DNA of 64,000 nucleotides. Origin: Anoplopoma fimbria (taxonomy: Eukaryota; Chordata; Actinopteri; Perciformes; Anoplopomatidae). Shown piece by piece: positions 12,238 through 26,734 of the stretch. The notes below the pieces were generated by a model. The model did no database searches, was not told where the DNA came from, and was given only the letters and a program-made list of their open reading frames with translations. Positions within the stretch are counted from its first letter, which is position 1, and each line of letters starts with the position of its first letter. The position numbers and the translations under genes were made by a program. The stretch covers positions 8,857,476-8,921,475 of the forward strand of contig NC_072467.1 in NCBI RefSeq assembly GCF_027596085.1. The letters run 5' to 3'.

Positions 12238-15200
12238 ATCCCACCAGAACGGTAATTACAATTAACAACCCTTCTAAATGACCACCTCTCTCTTCTCTCC
12301 CCCTACGTCTCATGGGTAATTATAGACTACAGCTCAGCTCACCCAAGCTCTGTTGTTGGCCTCTTTTTTATCTTACAGCTAAATAATCCTGTCAGGAAAC
12401 AATAGAGGCAAACAAGAATTATTTTCTTCAAGGCTAAAAGGCCGTCTGATGTTTCATTACATCAACGTTCCTGTGTTATCATCAGCATTAAAATCAATAT
12501 GCGCAGCACATTTGTGCAGTGAACTGTTCACTAAAAAACAACTTCCCGAAGACTGCTGAAAGAATATTGCTCCACGTTTAGGCGCTACATTACATGAACA
12601 TGAGCTCACGCTGCATAACCCTTAACTGAAAAGATGCAGTTGATTGTACATGCAAAATGAAAGAGCAGTTGCAAAGGTGTGCAGTGTCACCACCACTTAT
12701 CTCTCCATTGCAAAAGGGCAGAGAAAGAGAAACAAAGAGGTGAAGAGGGAAGACTAGGAAGGCACAGAGAGAAATAGACTCTCACTGTTGTGTTCTTGAC
12801 TGAAAAGGAGCCTCATCAAATGGCACTCTGTCGGTGGTGTCACAACACATGCACCGGTCAGGCAGACAGGGGGAGCGAGAGTGATACAGTGGTAATGAGG
12901 AGAGAGGATGAGCCACAGCAGTGGCAAAATAAATTAAGTGATTTTTGGTTCACCTGGGCTGGAATTGAAGCATTTACAAAATGATGAATGAAGAAGTGAC
13001 AAGGTCTCATTTATAACCTGTACATACTGGGCAGCTCTGGTCCAGTGGCTCTCTTGTGGATTTACATCAATAATCTTGTATGCTCAGGTTCTTTTCTTTA
13101 GAAGGGAACAAGTTATGTGGTTGTCACACACACTCAAACACACACAAGTCACACTGGGAATATGTTTGCAAGAATGCTCCACTTGTTTGATCTGCAGCAG
13201 CAATGCAGATCCAGACCCTGTGTGACAAAGACTTGTGGGTCGACGACCTCCGCACAGCTTAAATTTTGAATTCAGAATCAGGACCCAATACATCAAGTAG
13301 GTTACAATCAAACCACGAACGGTGAAGAGAACCAGCTGCCGTAGATGTAAATTTACATGAAAGATGAGCATATGACGAGCATGTGAACGTGGACATGCAT
13401 GTTAGAATCACATTATTAAAATAAACACTGGATGGATGAATATTTATGGGTGTCGGAGCCGAAGCAGATGGCAGAAATGAATACAGAGGATTCACAGAGA
13501 AAGCGGGGTAAAATAAAAGGCTTTGAGTGAGAGAATAGAAGTAGATTGCAGGTGAAAAAGGTGGAGAAGAGGGTTAGAAAAAGGAACATTGCTGGCTGAG
13601 GAAGGCAGACGTCACCCTCATCTCTGTAGTCCTGGAGGATGGGATAAAGCTGCTAGGGGACAGTCTCCCTCTTCCTAATTGCGTCCACATTACACGAGGG
13701 AATCAGATGCCTGAGAAATGGAAAAACAGCCATCCTGTCAAAACCTCCTACCACCCATCGCACCTTTGCTGGCTCCTCTATCGTCCCCATCCACCCATTG
13801 GCAATTCTTCGGGTCATTTTTTCATTCCACGGCCCAAGCACCCCTGACGGTCAAATCATCTCGACAATAGATGGAGGAGTGAGAGAGCCTGTTGTGTTAT
13901 TCCTGTCCAGTCCAGTGAGTCTGATCATCGCTAAATCCCTCCATTCCTCCATCCCCGGGCCTTGGAGACAGAAATACAACAGGAGAGCAAAATTCTGGAG
14001 GAATCCAAACTAAACTGCTGCCTGACAGGCTTCAGCAGCTGCTGGCACTTTTGGGAGAGAGTTGGGTTCAATGTGGATCCATAAAACTCTGCAAGGATGA
14101 GTGTGTTTACATGCATGCTTGTATCCCTGTTATGATCAGGTTTTTTAAGTTTACCAGTTACGTATTTGTGCAGCAGAACGCCTGTGTTTAGTTCACCGTA
14201 AAGGTGAAGCTTGCACACAAACCAATTTGTCAATCTCACTGTCAGTTAACACATCAATAGCCCTGGTCTTTATAAGCAAAAATAGCTATCATGGTTTTAT
14301 TATGGCAATCCAATCAACATGTGTGCATCAAAGTTTGGTTTTGTCCGATATAATGGCCTGTTTTATTGATTGGTTGTATTGTTTTGTGAATAATTCACAT
14401 TCTAGAAGTTAACCATTGACCTCTATAAAGTACAACTGCATTTCTACACTCTTACTAACTGTACGTCACTCATAACCATAGGAGGTTCTGTATTAACTTC
14501 GCCTTAGAAAGAATACAGAATAACCACACAGGAGAGGCTATCAACAGCACAATATCAAATAAAGCTGTCAGTCACATACATTCTCTGGCGGTGTAACTCG
14601 ACTTGAATCTGACAGCTGCAGAAGTAAAGGGCACATATTATTGCCACATTACAGCTAATCCACTCACTTGACTAAATAAATGTTGTTCGGCTCTGAGTGT
14701 CTGTGCACACATCAGTCAGTGGGGAATTTAATATTTTTGGGGGTAATTCCTGGTGTCCACACATTGAGAGAGAGAGTGGCCCAAATGTTCTGCACTATTC
14801 AGGAATAATTCACGCCTTCAGCTAAACCTCCCGAAGCGTTTAATTTACCGGAAAGTAATGAAGCAAATTAAATCAGATGCCTCCCACAGTAGCGTTTGAA
14901 AGCACAGTTCTGACCGATTTAGTTCAGGTAAAATGTCAAAACAGGTCTGCGTCACGCTTTTGTGTGTGCGCTGAAAACAAAGTGCAGCAGCTAGGCAGTG
15001 TTTCCAAAGTGCATTGATTTTTCCCCCAGCCCGCTTCATCCCCCTTTGACATTTCACAGACACTGTACAGCCTAGAGCCAATATACAGGATGATGAAAGC
15101 CATGGTGGCCTTATGACCTCTGAACCTTGTCTGATGCGTGTCTCAACCTATCATCAGATGTGACTACTGCATGCTGGGATACTGCTTTATATAGATTCAT

Positions 15201-15605
15201 CCTGACCTCTCTTCTGTTTTGCCCAGATCTCCTTTATTTAGCATTTTGGTATATTTTTTTAATGTCCCGTTAATTTGTAATCTACTCTGCTCTGGACTAC
15301 AGTGTTGCACATAGACCATTCTATATTATTCTCTACAGTCTTTTCAGCTTTCCTTTATTGATTCAGTTCTGCTCTTCTCAAACTCTCCTCTTCCTCCGTC
15401 CTGCTCTCCTTCACCCTGCACCGCCCTGCTTTGCTCCTTCACGCTCTGTTCCCTGCCCTCCTCCCTCCACTCACCGATCCCCTGTACGAGATTCAGCTGT
15501 GGGATCTGACGATGAGGACACCAAAGCCCCAAAGACTGTTCTGAAATCACAGAGCGTGAACTTGTTCTGAAAACACACATCATCCTCTCACAATACAGGG
15601 TGTCA

Positions 15606-15608
<3 letters not shown>

Positions 15609-15648
<40 letters not shown>
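15609..15648 (+). repeat. (CA)20 microsatellite
   Basis: Perfect AC run of 40 bp. Confidence 0.97.
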
Positions 15649-15651
<3 letters not shown>

Positions 15652-16054
15652 AGGCCGAACCCTCCCTGGCTTTGATAGAAAAAAGTTTGTTTCATTTGGG
15701 ATTGCATGATATAAATAAGGCAGTGATACTTTTACTACTTTTGGGCTTTTCGAATAAAAATAATTTCTGAGAGAAATACATTTTAGGAGCTTTTGAATCT
15801 GATGGCTTTAGTTTAGGATCCTGCTAAATGAGACATTTCTTCATGGATCATTTAAAGACTATCTCGTAATATCTGCCCAGAAATTGCAACAGAGAAACTA
15901 CGAGTTTTTGTGGTGACACCATTCCATTTTCATTTAACACCATTGAGCCGAAATACAGCTTCACAGAGCCGCCAGCTTGGCTGTAGACTCTTTGTCTTGT
16001 TTATTCAAGGCTAATGTTTACATTAAAAGCATTGTGCTCACATGCCGTGTTGTA

Positions 16055-16082
16055 TTTTTTTTTTGTGTGTGTGTGTGTGTTT
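16055..16082 (+). repeat. T10 plus (GT)9 tract
   Basis: Poly(T) run directly joined to a GT run. Confidence 0.95.
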
Positions 16083-16383
16083 GCGTTTAATCTGAACTCC
16101 TCCACCAGTGCCTGTCTGAATATGTTACAGCTCAACACTGTTGGACTCTGGACTGAATAGTAACCTACCTGAAGTATAAAAGGTGGCAAGGACATTAGAA
16201 ACACTCACTGGTTTGACATGCAGTGCCTCAGAATATATCTTTTTTTATACTGCAACTGCTGAGAGCAGATATTTTGTGCTCATTTTCAGTTTCTGTAACA
16301 GATTTTATGACATTTCAAGCCTCCACGGTTTCTGGTCAGGGTGACACGTTTCAGAAACAGCATTTTGAGCCACACTGGACTTT

Positions 16384-16429
16384 GGAAGTCAAGAATCTGA
16401 AATCATGGAAGACAAGAATCTGAAATCAT
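16384..16429 (+). repeat. 23-bp tandem duplication
   Basis: Two adjacent 23-bp units starting GGAAGWCAAGAATCTGAAAT, differing at one base (T/A). Confidence 0.92.
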
Positions 16430-17375
16430 CTGAAGGCGAGCCACTCTTTATGGCAGGACATAAATGACTAAATATGGTCTTCCCTTAATAACAAAGATCA
16501 ATGATGAACCGATATCTGATTTAATAAAGCCAAATCTCATTCCCTTGTGTATTGATCTGACCTATGGGAACATACAGAAACCCATGAATGCACAGAAACC
16601 TGCAGGGCAAAGCACGAATTGACCTTTTATAGCAAATGGTTACACAGTCAGATGTGGCGGAAAGGGCTCTGCTGTTTGAGGGAGTTATCAATGAATCCGA
16701 GCAATCACCAGGTTTCTACTATAGAGCTAATGAACATTGAATAACTTAATCAACAACACAAAATACCATAAAAGGAGGAGGTTGGGGAGGTGAGTTGGCA
16801 TGAGCATCTACCTGAATCCCAAGGTGGCATGAGTCAAAGAAAGTTGCCAAAATAACACAGACACAAAAATGATCCCTGTAGTCTGAAAAATCTTCTGTTT
16901 TTAATAAATCTAATTTGGCAATGAAGTATAAATAAAGCTACAATTCTGAAATATTGTACAGTTTACGTTGAGTTTAAAAGGTGACACAAGACTGTCTTTG
17001 CTCTCAGGAGCCATTTAAATGAGAACCAATCTCACATGGAAAAGAGTTGAGAGTAAGAATATAAAAATGTAATGTGTGGGTAATTTAAACCCTTTTATTG
17101 CTGAAGTGATAATTGGACATAGGATCTTCTTGGCAAATTGGCAAAACAATTAATTGAGCAAGATGGTGTTTAAAAAGCTGAATTTTTATAGCCGAGGTGT
17201 AACTATACCCTGTTACTACTCCAGTGATTTCAGAAAATGTTTTGGTGGAGATGCTCAGAAATGGATACATCAAAGACTCCTTCGAAGCACGGTTCGTATT
17301 CACACTTCCAGAAGAGCAGCGAGGCTGTCAGTACAGATTTAGACAACCATGCTCATCCACAGGCCCCCTGCAGAC

Positions 17376-17390
17376 GCTGCCCTCTGCTAG
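17376..17390 (-). promoter_or_regulatory. CTCF-like site
   Basis: GCTGCCCTCTGCTAG on the + strand is the reverse complement of a CTCF core. One mismatch (A for G at the next-to-last base) to GCTGCCCTCTGCTGG. It lies just before a long CA tract. Confidence 0.4.
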
Positions 17391-17395
17391 TGGGC

Positions 17396-17400
<5 letters not shown>

Positions 17401-17467
<67 letters not shown>

Positions 17468-17483
17468 CACACACACACACACA
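17401..17483 (+). repeat. (CA)n microsatellite
   Basis: About 41 units with a single G interruption at 17461. Confidence 0.97.
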
Positions 17484-20400
17484 TTATGATTGAAAAACTC
17501 CACTTCTGCAGAGAAATGACAGTTCTCCTAGCATCATGTTCATGTTACACTTACAGGTTATTCTTTCGGGTCCTTTGGACACAGAAAATATGCACACAAT
17601 CAGCAGCTTTTAAACAGGCTTTTATAACAAGCTATTCGTTTCCATGGGAGTTGGGCCTTTTTTAAATGCCATATACGGTCATTAACATTGCATACCTCCA
17701 TTTACGATCACAAGTAATCGGCTGCTTTAGGTAGTTAAGACGGCCCCATAGCACACTATTATGGCAGTGAACGCTAGTTACTAGTTAGGAAGCACACACA
17801 CACACATCATCATCATCGCCTCCTAATAGGTTAGTTATCAAGTAGAGACTTGATGTTGGACAATATCAACATACATATTATCCAGCAATCCTCATTGCAT
17901 ATATGTCCATGACAAAATATTCATTTTACAGTTTTTAGTATATGAATATATTCACCAAACAACACACAAGACCAGTACTGCTCACTGATGAAAATATTCA
18001 TTTCTCTCCACTTTGTAAACTCAATATATCAATGCATTTCCAAAGGATGCATTTTGCACTGTAAATCAGTGCATATGCTTAATAGAATATAACAGCAAAA
18101 ACATTTGTGGAGACAAAAAAGAAAGCATGAATTAGAAATGTTTTCAATTCGTAATACACATTTCTGAAAACAGGCCTCAATGTGGCTTCCATTGTTGTTG
18201 TTAACAGGTTCTTACCTGTGGTCTCTTTATAGTGCTTATACCCTGATTGATGGGTCGACAGTCAAGCAGTTAGGTGACTGGCCAGGTGGCACATGTATCG
18301 GCCTATTGGCCAGTGGGTGTGGTGACTTTATGTCAGAATCCTGTGTCTCGTATAAAACTGCAGTTTTGCATGAAGTGCCAAAGCAAATTTCCCTTCAGCA
18401 CTTATAAATTATACATACTTCAGAGAGAAACATAAACCTTTTTTGAAAGTGAGTTGTTAAACAAAATCACTGATTGCTTCATGCTTTGAGAGCTGATACC
18501 GTACACAGCAGAAGCTCAATAAAGATACCATGAGCTTCCCTCGCTGTGAAAAGAAAAGTAAATACACACTGAGGTGGTGGATTACGCTCACTGAAAGCTG
18601 TAGTAATTTCTTTTGGCATATATCCCTGAATTCTGACTTAGTTCGTCCGGTCTTGGCATTAAATCCAGCCATGGCAAACCCAATTTGCTGCGCCTATTTC
18701 TACCTACCTTGCCGTCTTCCTTGTATTCTTTATTCAGCCCTGGCAGAGTGTGGAAGGAGGGAAGTAAGCGGGCCTGGTCTCTTTGATGCATTCTTAAGAG
18801 AGAAATCTGCCTTTCATAAGCACCTCCTTCCTATCAACGCAGACTGATCAGGCTAGGCATCGGAGAGTGTGGCACTTTAATACCGGTGTCCCCACTGGGA
18901 GGCTGTCATGGTGAAGTGCTGTTCATGATACATCCTGCTACATGACAAGTACTCTGAGAGCAAACAGTAGACTGTGTGTACACACAATATAGTCACATCT
19001 TATTCTTTAGGTTAGGTGAGATTCTCAGCCGACATGATTGGGAGAATATGTCTCACTATTTCTGCTACTGAAAGCGTTATTAAGTGAATCTATATGCTGA
19101 CAAAACAGCTCATCTCACCGCATACTGTGACTGAAATTAAATCTGTGCAGTGTTGTGTTTGGCATCATGTCGACAGATTGATACTGTATAGAGATTTCAT
19201 TACCTTGTGCAAACACACCCATGTGTCTTTATGAGATCAGCAATAGAGTTGAAAAACGAAAACCTGAGAAAATATGCTTAATGAACAACAACTTCAAGAC
19301 CCTGAAAAAGAAAAACATTAAAACACAAGATCAAACAGAAACCTGAGAATGGGATGTGTGAGTCAGAATGTTTTCAAAGATTTAAATAATTTTCTGTAAG
19401 AGATTTATTCTACTTTATGCACAGCCTATTGTCTTGATGTAAAATATGAATCATGAAACAATACTGCATCTGAATTGATCAGCATTAAATGTCTTTGTTG
19501 GTCCGAGTTCTTTTACTTGTCTAAATGCGAGCTGCATATGAAGGCAGCTGACAGCTCTGAAACTCAATTATTACCAGACCAAACCTGAAACCATAGAGGG
19601 AGAGGAGCAAATGAAGGTTCTGTGCACATTCACAGAGAGGCACAATACACATTTATGACTGCATGTTTTGGTTTCTGAGAGTATGATTCATTGTAACTTT
19701 GTTTGGAAGTATACACTACAGAAGCACAATATCAATAGACAGTTAAAGGGCCTTAATGTGGGTCATACTCTCTTAATTTCGTAATATAATTTGGGGGGAA
19801 GGAACAGTAATTGCTTAGAAGCTTGATTTCAGTCCGATGAACCTTAAGCAGGTTAATTCAGCTATATGTTTATGGTCATGTTTATGTGTACATCTCTACT
19901 CAGGTCTTTGAGCTTTGTTAATGTAAAAATGTGAGGATTTTCACAAATATGTGATTTTATTCGTCCCTAAATTAATCAAATAAAAGTGTTGTTTCACTTT
20001 CTTCAAATAAAACACTACACTGATGATAGTGAATGGTTTTGAAAGGAGTTTTAGGCTTTAGCTAAAATACACAAACAACTCACACATTAATTTATACTAA
20101 CAGTTTAATCTTTCACGTAATGTCCTTAATTAATGCATAAATTAATTTGTTAATTATGTTCCTCTTATCTGTTTGACAGGAAAATGTGCATATAAGGAGC
20201 AATTAACAGGACTAAAGTGCTTTCGATTGTAGCATCAGAATCTTGATATAATTCAGTGTAAATGAGTTAAATATCTTTGAATAAATAAGATGTAATTTAA
20301 CAAAAGACTGGTTTGTCCATCTACACACTGGTTAGTGCAGCGCTCTGCAGGGCGGTAAAAGTGCGTTGGCGATAGCAGATTTTTGTGAAGTGTTGAGCTG

Positions 20401-21264
20401 CCAGAGAATTGATGGTCTATTGAAATATACAGCAGAAAGCCATCGACACAGCCAGCTGGTAAGTTAGTCAGTCAACTATTAATCTCTATAAAGAGATTGT
20501 GCATTAACATGTAGAATCTATAGATAACCTGACAACATTCTGTCATCTGAAGCGTTCTGGTTTCTGTTTTCAGTCTGTGTAGTAGTGACTAATCACATTA
20601 AAGAAGTCTTTGGTTGAATGCAGGTAAACATTCTGTGTGGAAAGCAAAAGAGGCGGAACGCATTGGCTGGAATGCAATCTCACCGGCTATCGTCTGACGA
20701 TGCTTAAGCTTTTTTATTTGTTTAAAATGAACTTGTAAACTGGCTACTTATAAAACAATGCTTTCTGTACTCGTCTTATCAAAACTCCAACTCCAGTCCT
20801 GCATTTTGAGTTGCTAATCAGACTTTTAGTAACGAGCAGCACACGGAAAAAGGATCCCGAGATATATAGCCCCTTGCCCCCGGAGGCTAATCCCTCGTCA
20901 GACTGTTAGCCGATGGATTCAGAGATATGGCCAACTAACAACAAACCAGAAGCTTATCAATCAGTCAATCAGTGAAAAAGTATCAAAACAGGCCGCCAAC
21001 CTGCCTGCCAGACCTCCCTGCTGACATGCACGTAGTCAATAAGTCTGCCGACTGGCCAACCATCACAAAACCCAGTCCGTCATCATGCTAGCCGCCAGCC
21101 AGCAACTCAAGGTCAGCCAGCCAACCAGCCTGAAGGAGCCAGTAGGTACAAATTTAATAATCCCACTTGCTTTCATCACTGATAATGCTGAGCTCTCTGC
21201 AGAATATATCAGGCCTGACCTCTGCACTTCTGCTCAATGAGAGGTGTGTGTTTTTAAGTGATTA

Positions 21265-21269
<5 letters not shown>

Positions 21270-21333
<64 letters not shown>

Positions 21334-21342
21334 CTGTGTGTG
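21270..21342 (+). repeat. (GT)n microsatellite
   Basis: About 31 TG units, then CC interruption and a short GT tail. Confidence 0.97.
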
Positions 21343-21644
21343 CAGTGCATCACATAATCTCTAAACAGCACGGAGCCCTGATATACAAACGCATATATAT
21401 GCAAATAACAGAGGAACAAGAGACGGAACTTCTTTCTCCAGCCAAATGAGATGCTTTTGCTCAGGACAAATGAATCATAAAGGAAAATGCTGAGCTCTGT
21501 ACATTTTTAGGCTAGGTTAACTGATAAGGGAGCTTGGATATTCTTAAATGACAAACTAGAGTCCCCTTAACCATCATTTTCATTTTCATCCTAATTACAA
21601 AAGGCTTAATTACTTTTAGGCCAGGGATTATTTCCAACCCAGGC

Positions 21645-21656
21645 CACTAGAGGTCA
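21645..21656 (+). promoter_or_regulatory. CTCF-like site
   Basis: CCACTAGAGGTC matches the core CCASYAGRKGGC at 11 of 12 positions (T for G). Confidence 0.35.
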
Positions 21657-22079
21657 GTGGCTAGTCGAGTTTCTGCTAGTGTTGGATTGTTGCGCTCTAG
21701 TGCAGAAAGCTTTGTCTGAGGAGGCACAGGTTTGACCTTCTCAAAGATAAGAACAGATCACCAAAGAACTGATCGTACACTGTGGCTGCAAAAACTCAAA
21801 TTCTGGTCCAATCTCATGTGGTCCTGTTTCCATTCAGAAATAACATTTCTCCAGATTTGACAACATGAAGCAAAATTGTTTCATAAACACACACATAAGC
21901 CAAAAGAATAATGCTTTAAAGTCAGTTTTCTGCTACAAACAGCCTTCCTACAAATATATCCTCTCTTGCATTTTGACACAGAAAACAGGCAGCTCAATCG
22001 AACCACAGCTCTCAGCGGACTAGAACCACAGCTCCATTCAAATGTTTATGTGAACCAAAACCAGTACATGCCCATCACA

Positions 22080-22330
22080 CGGAGGAGAGACAAGAGAGGA
22101 GCTCCTTGGGCTCCGCTGGCCCCGGCTGAATAGACTCCTCCGGCTCACAAAGGAGGGCTTGTCTGCTAAGGTGCTTAGAAAGCGCTCAGGTCGTTGATAT
22201 GCAAGGCGACGGGGCAGCCCGCAGCTCGCCTGCTTTAGAGTTAATTAAGCTGCAGACCCAGTTGGCAGGATGCCCCCCACCCACACACCCCCCGCGCCCT
22301 CTCTCGCTGCACTGTTGAGCTCTGACACTG
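22080..22330. other. GC-richer block, possible cis-regulatory element
   Basis: Stands out from AT-rich flanks. It contains TTAATTAA (22241-22248) flanked by CTGCTTTAGAG and GCTGCAGACC, plus GATATGCAAG near 22196, then a C-rich segment (22272-22295). No ORF of interest. Conservation unknown. Confidence 0.25.
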
Positions 22331-22719
22331 GCATTCCTACAGGCTGAACCCCCCCCTCCCAAAAAACATCTCACCCACAATTCATAAGAGGTGTTCCCCT
22401 CCAACCACGTGTCTCCAGCACAACTATATCTAAAATAATCACTCTCTCTATTTCCCTCTCCACTCTTGGCATTCTTCTTTATCTTCTCGTCCAAGTGTCG
22501 GTCTCTTTGTCTTATCTTTTGCTGACTCCTGTGAGGTGTTTGCACAAACTACCCCTCATACTGTAGCACTACATCAGCCACAAGGACTGTCTCCTTGTCT
22601 TTAATGTCAGTGAGCATCTGGACAATCTATCGCCTCCATCTTCATTTCTTCTCCTCTCCTTGCTCCTTTCTTTCTATGCTGCTGTCATGCCACAAGTAGC
22701 GCCTGCGTGCCGCAGTTGC

Positions 22720-22729
22720 CACACACACA

Positions 22730-22784
<55 letters not shown>
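22720..22784 (+). repeat. (CA)n microsatellite with AAAC interruptions
   Basis: About 30 CA units broken twice by AAAC. Confidence 0.96.
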
Positions 22785-23169
22785 TTGTACACTTACAGCT
22801 CTCTCCGTCCTGCTTAATGTTTCATCCACATACTGTAGCTGTGAAGGCAAAGAGGGCAGGCTCAATCAAACAGAGGACAGACTCCCCAGCGGCCTGCCAT
22901 GGCTCTAATTGTGGATTCATCACAGACAGAGCGGATCAATACGGCACTCTTGACTCTGCGCAACGCAGAATGATCTGAAGTTTGTCCTATTGGAATTTCT
23001 TTTACCGGGGGGGATTAGACACTTCCATTCTTGTTGGAGGATGGCGAGACCTCGCTCTGAGCCACATTTAGGGGGAGAGAGAAAACGGGAGGCAAGCTAG
23101 GGAGAGAAAACCTCACCCCTTTTTGCTGTTTCCCTGCTAATGACTCTCCTCTGCCTTTGTAGTCCAAGG

Positions 23170-23213
<44 letters not shown>
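23170..23213 (+). repeat. (CA)n microsatellite with TATA interruption
   Basis: Two CA runs separated by TATA. Confidence 0.96.
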
Positions 23214-23451
23214 TGCACGTGGAAGCTGCTGTGTCCTCCATTTTATTGTGACCTTCGTGCTCCTGGAGTGAGCTGGCTATGAACTGGCGTGATGGGGAGA
23301 GTGCACACCGTTCGACCTGTGGGGGCTTATTGTAACTCTCTATATAGCTGCTCTCTGGAACTGGAACTGTAACAGTAGCTCTCTGGTTAATGTACTGCTG
23401 GGTATTCAGGGACCAGAGTGGGTGGTAGTGGGTTTGAGGCTTAGTGAACCC

Positions 23452-23640
23452 ACACTACAAAAAATAACAAGTTATTTAGTCCTGTAATAAGACTAAACCT
23501 CTTATTATTCTGCTTATTGGGTTGACATTCTGTAAAATCACTTGTTTTAATGCCTTAAATGACATGAAACTATATATTGTTGTGTGGACACCACTTGATT
23601 TGCATTGGAAACAAGTCCTACCTTAGTCAAATGAGAGTGT
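23452..23640. repeat. possible MITE fragment
   Basis: CACTACAAAAAATAACAAG followed by short AAGTTA/CTTGTTTTA-type words resembles the left end of a common fish element starting CACTGCAAAAAAT. No right terminus found. Confidence 0.3.
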
Positions 23641-24391
23641 TTTGTTGTCTTCTATCACCCCTAATTTGTTTGATGACAAACTACCCCTCATACTGACCAT
23701 AAAAAAGGCAGATAGAGAGGATTTTTACATGTTGGCCCTATGTTCGTCACACAAAATTCCTTTATTTTCTTTAAGCAGCATTTGTACTGCATTTTTAAAG
23801 ATTGGTCAAATTGTATCATATTCCATAAAGGCCAGATGGATGGGTTATATTTTTTCCCTCTGAGTGATAGACTTGGAAATTGCAGAGGAGCAGCAGTAAC
23901 ACCTTCTCAGTCTGTCACAGCCGCAGCTTTCCCAGCCATCACACAGCAAGAGGTCTCTGCTGCTGTGTTTTGCCAAACCCACTGCCAACACAACTCCTCC
24001 ATTCATCGCCTTTTCTTCAGTTTGTTCTGGACTCCAGGTCATAGCTTCTTATTTAGATTTTCTATTTGCATGCGGCCTGCGGGGGCATGTCGCAGAGACA
24101 AAAGCAAAGAGCTTCCATGTGTATGCAGGCGCAGGTTGAGATGCTGATGGAACCTAAATATACATTCAGGAACACAGGATTTACTTAGGTTGTGTTTGGT
24201 TGAAAGCTGGTAAAACGCTATAAAAACAGTTCAAATAAAAAAGGTGCAAAGGAATGAACTAGGTGCCCAGTTGACTATTTTATGTTCCAATAAGAGATAA
24301 GAGACAACTCTGAATTTTGCATGGAAGTTTTCATAGAAAAGCTTGATACATTTTTTAAATACATTTTTAATATTTTCATACTTTATGTACA

Positions 24392-24425
24392 AATATATAT
24401 GTATGTATGTATATATATGTATATG
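24392..24425 (+). repeat. (ATGT)n/(AT)n tract
   Basis: Alternating AT and GTAT units in an AT-rich region. Confidence 0.85.
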
Positions 24426-25978
24426 TTTTTACAGCTTTATAATGCTGGCAGCTCAGTTTATACGCTGCTGCCACAAGGCAAAAACTGATAAACCTGCATT
24501 TTGTCTTCAACAGCATAATACTTCTAAATTATGTAAATGATGTATGGCATTAATATATATTTATGGACCTTTAGTTCTAACTGAACAGGTATACTGAATG
24601 TACATTTTATGAATACGACACCAAGAAAAGGTTCGCATTATTGTAATACAACCAGTGTGTCATACTCTTTACCACTATTTACTTTCTGGACATGGATCAA
24701 TGGAAAGACACCGAGGCCTGGAGACATGGAGTGAAAGGCCGAGGGTGATGGGAAAATTCATGTGTCATGACAAAGCAGGATAAAATGTCTGCAGTGGCGC
24801 TACAGGAGTACCGTGTCCACTTTGTCTGGCCCGGTGTGGATTGATCCCTGAATCACATCAGGATTTACTCTACAGGGACAGATCCACATGCTATCAAATC
24901 CTGTGGCACTTTAATATAATGATGTATGATATATATATTTATATATATGTACATGTAGATCCTTCTCATCTGCCCATCTGTCTCTGTTATTGTCGTCTTA
25001 GCTACATTGATAACAGCCTGAATGTTATTCATCCAGTGGAGGCATATTTCCTGATAATCTCTTTGGTAGAAAAAATCTGGGTGTCTCAGTCACCGTGAAT
25101 GAATTGAGGCAGAGATGAAATAAAATGTTATTAATTCTGCGTTATTAAACACGCCCACTCCCCTTTTCCACTTTTTACATATTCATCATAAAACTAATGC
25201 AATTATCAATACTGTAATCTATTTGGCGGTCACATGGTGCAAAAAAGTCATTACAAGTGAGCCTTCTTTAATGAACAAATCTAATGAAGTGCAGTAATAT
25301 GTTAGAAGCAAGATTTCTCTCACCTTAGGGGGTGATATGCCTGTGCGTGCATGCATGTGTGTGTGTAGGTGCGTGTGGGTGGGTTTGACTCAAGGACTTA
25401 AGTAGTTTTGACATGGGTGAAATGCTTTGCTAAAGACAAAAGAAAAGACAGCCAGAGGACAAAGTTCAATGGAAATGTGCAGCAGATGTTAAAGATTACA
25501 TCAAACCTTTCTCGGTCTAATCCTACCTGCTGAAACATGGATGTGTTGGCAAGGAAAGGCGATGGCTTTGTATTTTTAATTCCAAATCGATGATAGGGGA
25601 ATACCTGGAAGAAAGAGTGAAGAGGTGTTCTTATGGGTGACGCATAAAAGCCATAAAGGAGACAAATAACTGCATCTAATCTACTGGATATACCACATAA
25701 GCATCACCTCACATAAACAGATAACAACATGACACTTGACTGATTTATTTGCATGGGGGAATGTAAATCCCCCCTCCTAAAGACTCCTAAAACCTCTGCC
25801 ATGCATTATTCATGTACATCGGCACAGTTTTTGCTGACATGCAAGTCCTTGGACATGTGCAAAGGACTTCTGTACAGGACTTTGTTTGAGGGGCATTATG
25901 GGATGTGGCAAGATGTTATTCAGTCATGTAATAGGCCTCGTCTGTCTGGTGTCTGCCGCTTTCTCAAGAATTCAGCAG

Positions 25979-25980
25979 AG

Positions 25981-26055
<75 letters not shown>

Positions 26056-26063
26056 AAAAAAAA
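25979..26063 (+). repeat. (GAAA)n microsatellite
   Basis: About 19 GAAA units ending in poly(A). Pure purine strand; a mirror repeat able to form triplex DNA. The KERKKE-type ORFs here are artefacts. Confidence 0.97.
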
Positions 26064-26638
26064 GGGCAGAAGCAGCGGCAGTGGATGCCTTGACCGATGA
26101 AAGGCCAATTACTGGATGGGTTTCCTCGCTGTGTACTAGGAGGAACGATGCGCTGATGCCATTTACAAACGGCAAATAAAGCTGTTAGACTGAAGAGACA
26201 AACACCACATTTTAATACATGACCACATAAAAAGGCACTCTCAACAACAGCAAAACATTTTATATCAGATTATATTTATCAACGAGTCACATAGCAAGTG
26301 CACTTTCACATATCGCAACCTACTAAAAAACAAAAAAGAGCACAGCAGCCAGGAAAAAAGCCACTCTACATTAAACAACAGTACTCATCCGCAGCAGCAG
26401 CCCTCTCTGATTCTAAAATCTAAAATAGCTTTTACTGTCACCACCAACCACTCCATCCCTTAATCTGTTCAAGGAGATCCATTACCATATTAATAATGAG
26501 ATGTGAACCGGTCATAGATTAAACTCGGTAATAAAGCAGCCTGCGAGGCACTCACACTGAGTCATTTTAATGACAGTGTGATAATTATAACTGCATGTGT
26601 CAGAATTGACAGACAGGGCTCCCTGCATTCATCAGATG

Positions 26639-26642
26639 CACA

Positions 26643-26732
<90 letters not shown>
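26639..26732 (+). repeat. (CA)n microsatellite
   Basis: About 46 units, one TA interruption near the start. Confidence 0.97.

Positions 26733-26734
<2 letters not shown>

Larger units (their letters stand above)
5841..17400. other. non-coding, upstream region part 2
   Basis: AT-rich sequence with CA repeats and small tandem duplications. The stretch 6040-6230 carries several homeodomain-type words (CAATTAAAATC, CTAATTAATTC, TTATTCATTAACG) and could be an enhancer. No gene seen. Confidence 0.55.

Noticed and set aside
25886..26179. Lys/Glu-rich protein over the GAAA tract
   Set aside because: Translation of a microsatellite, open on both strands.
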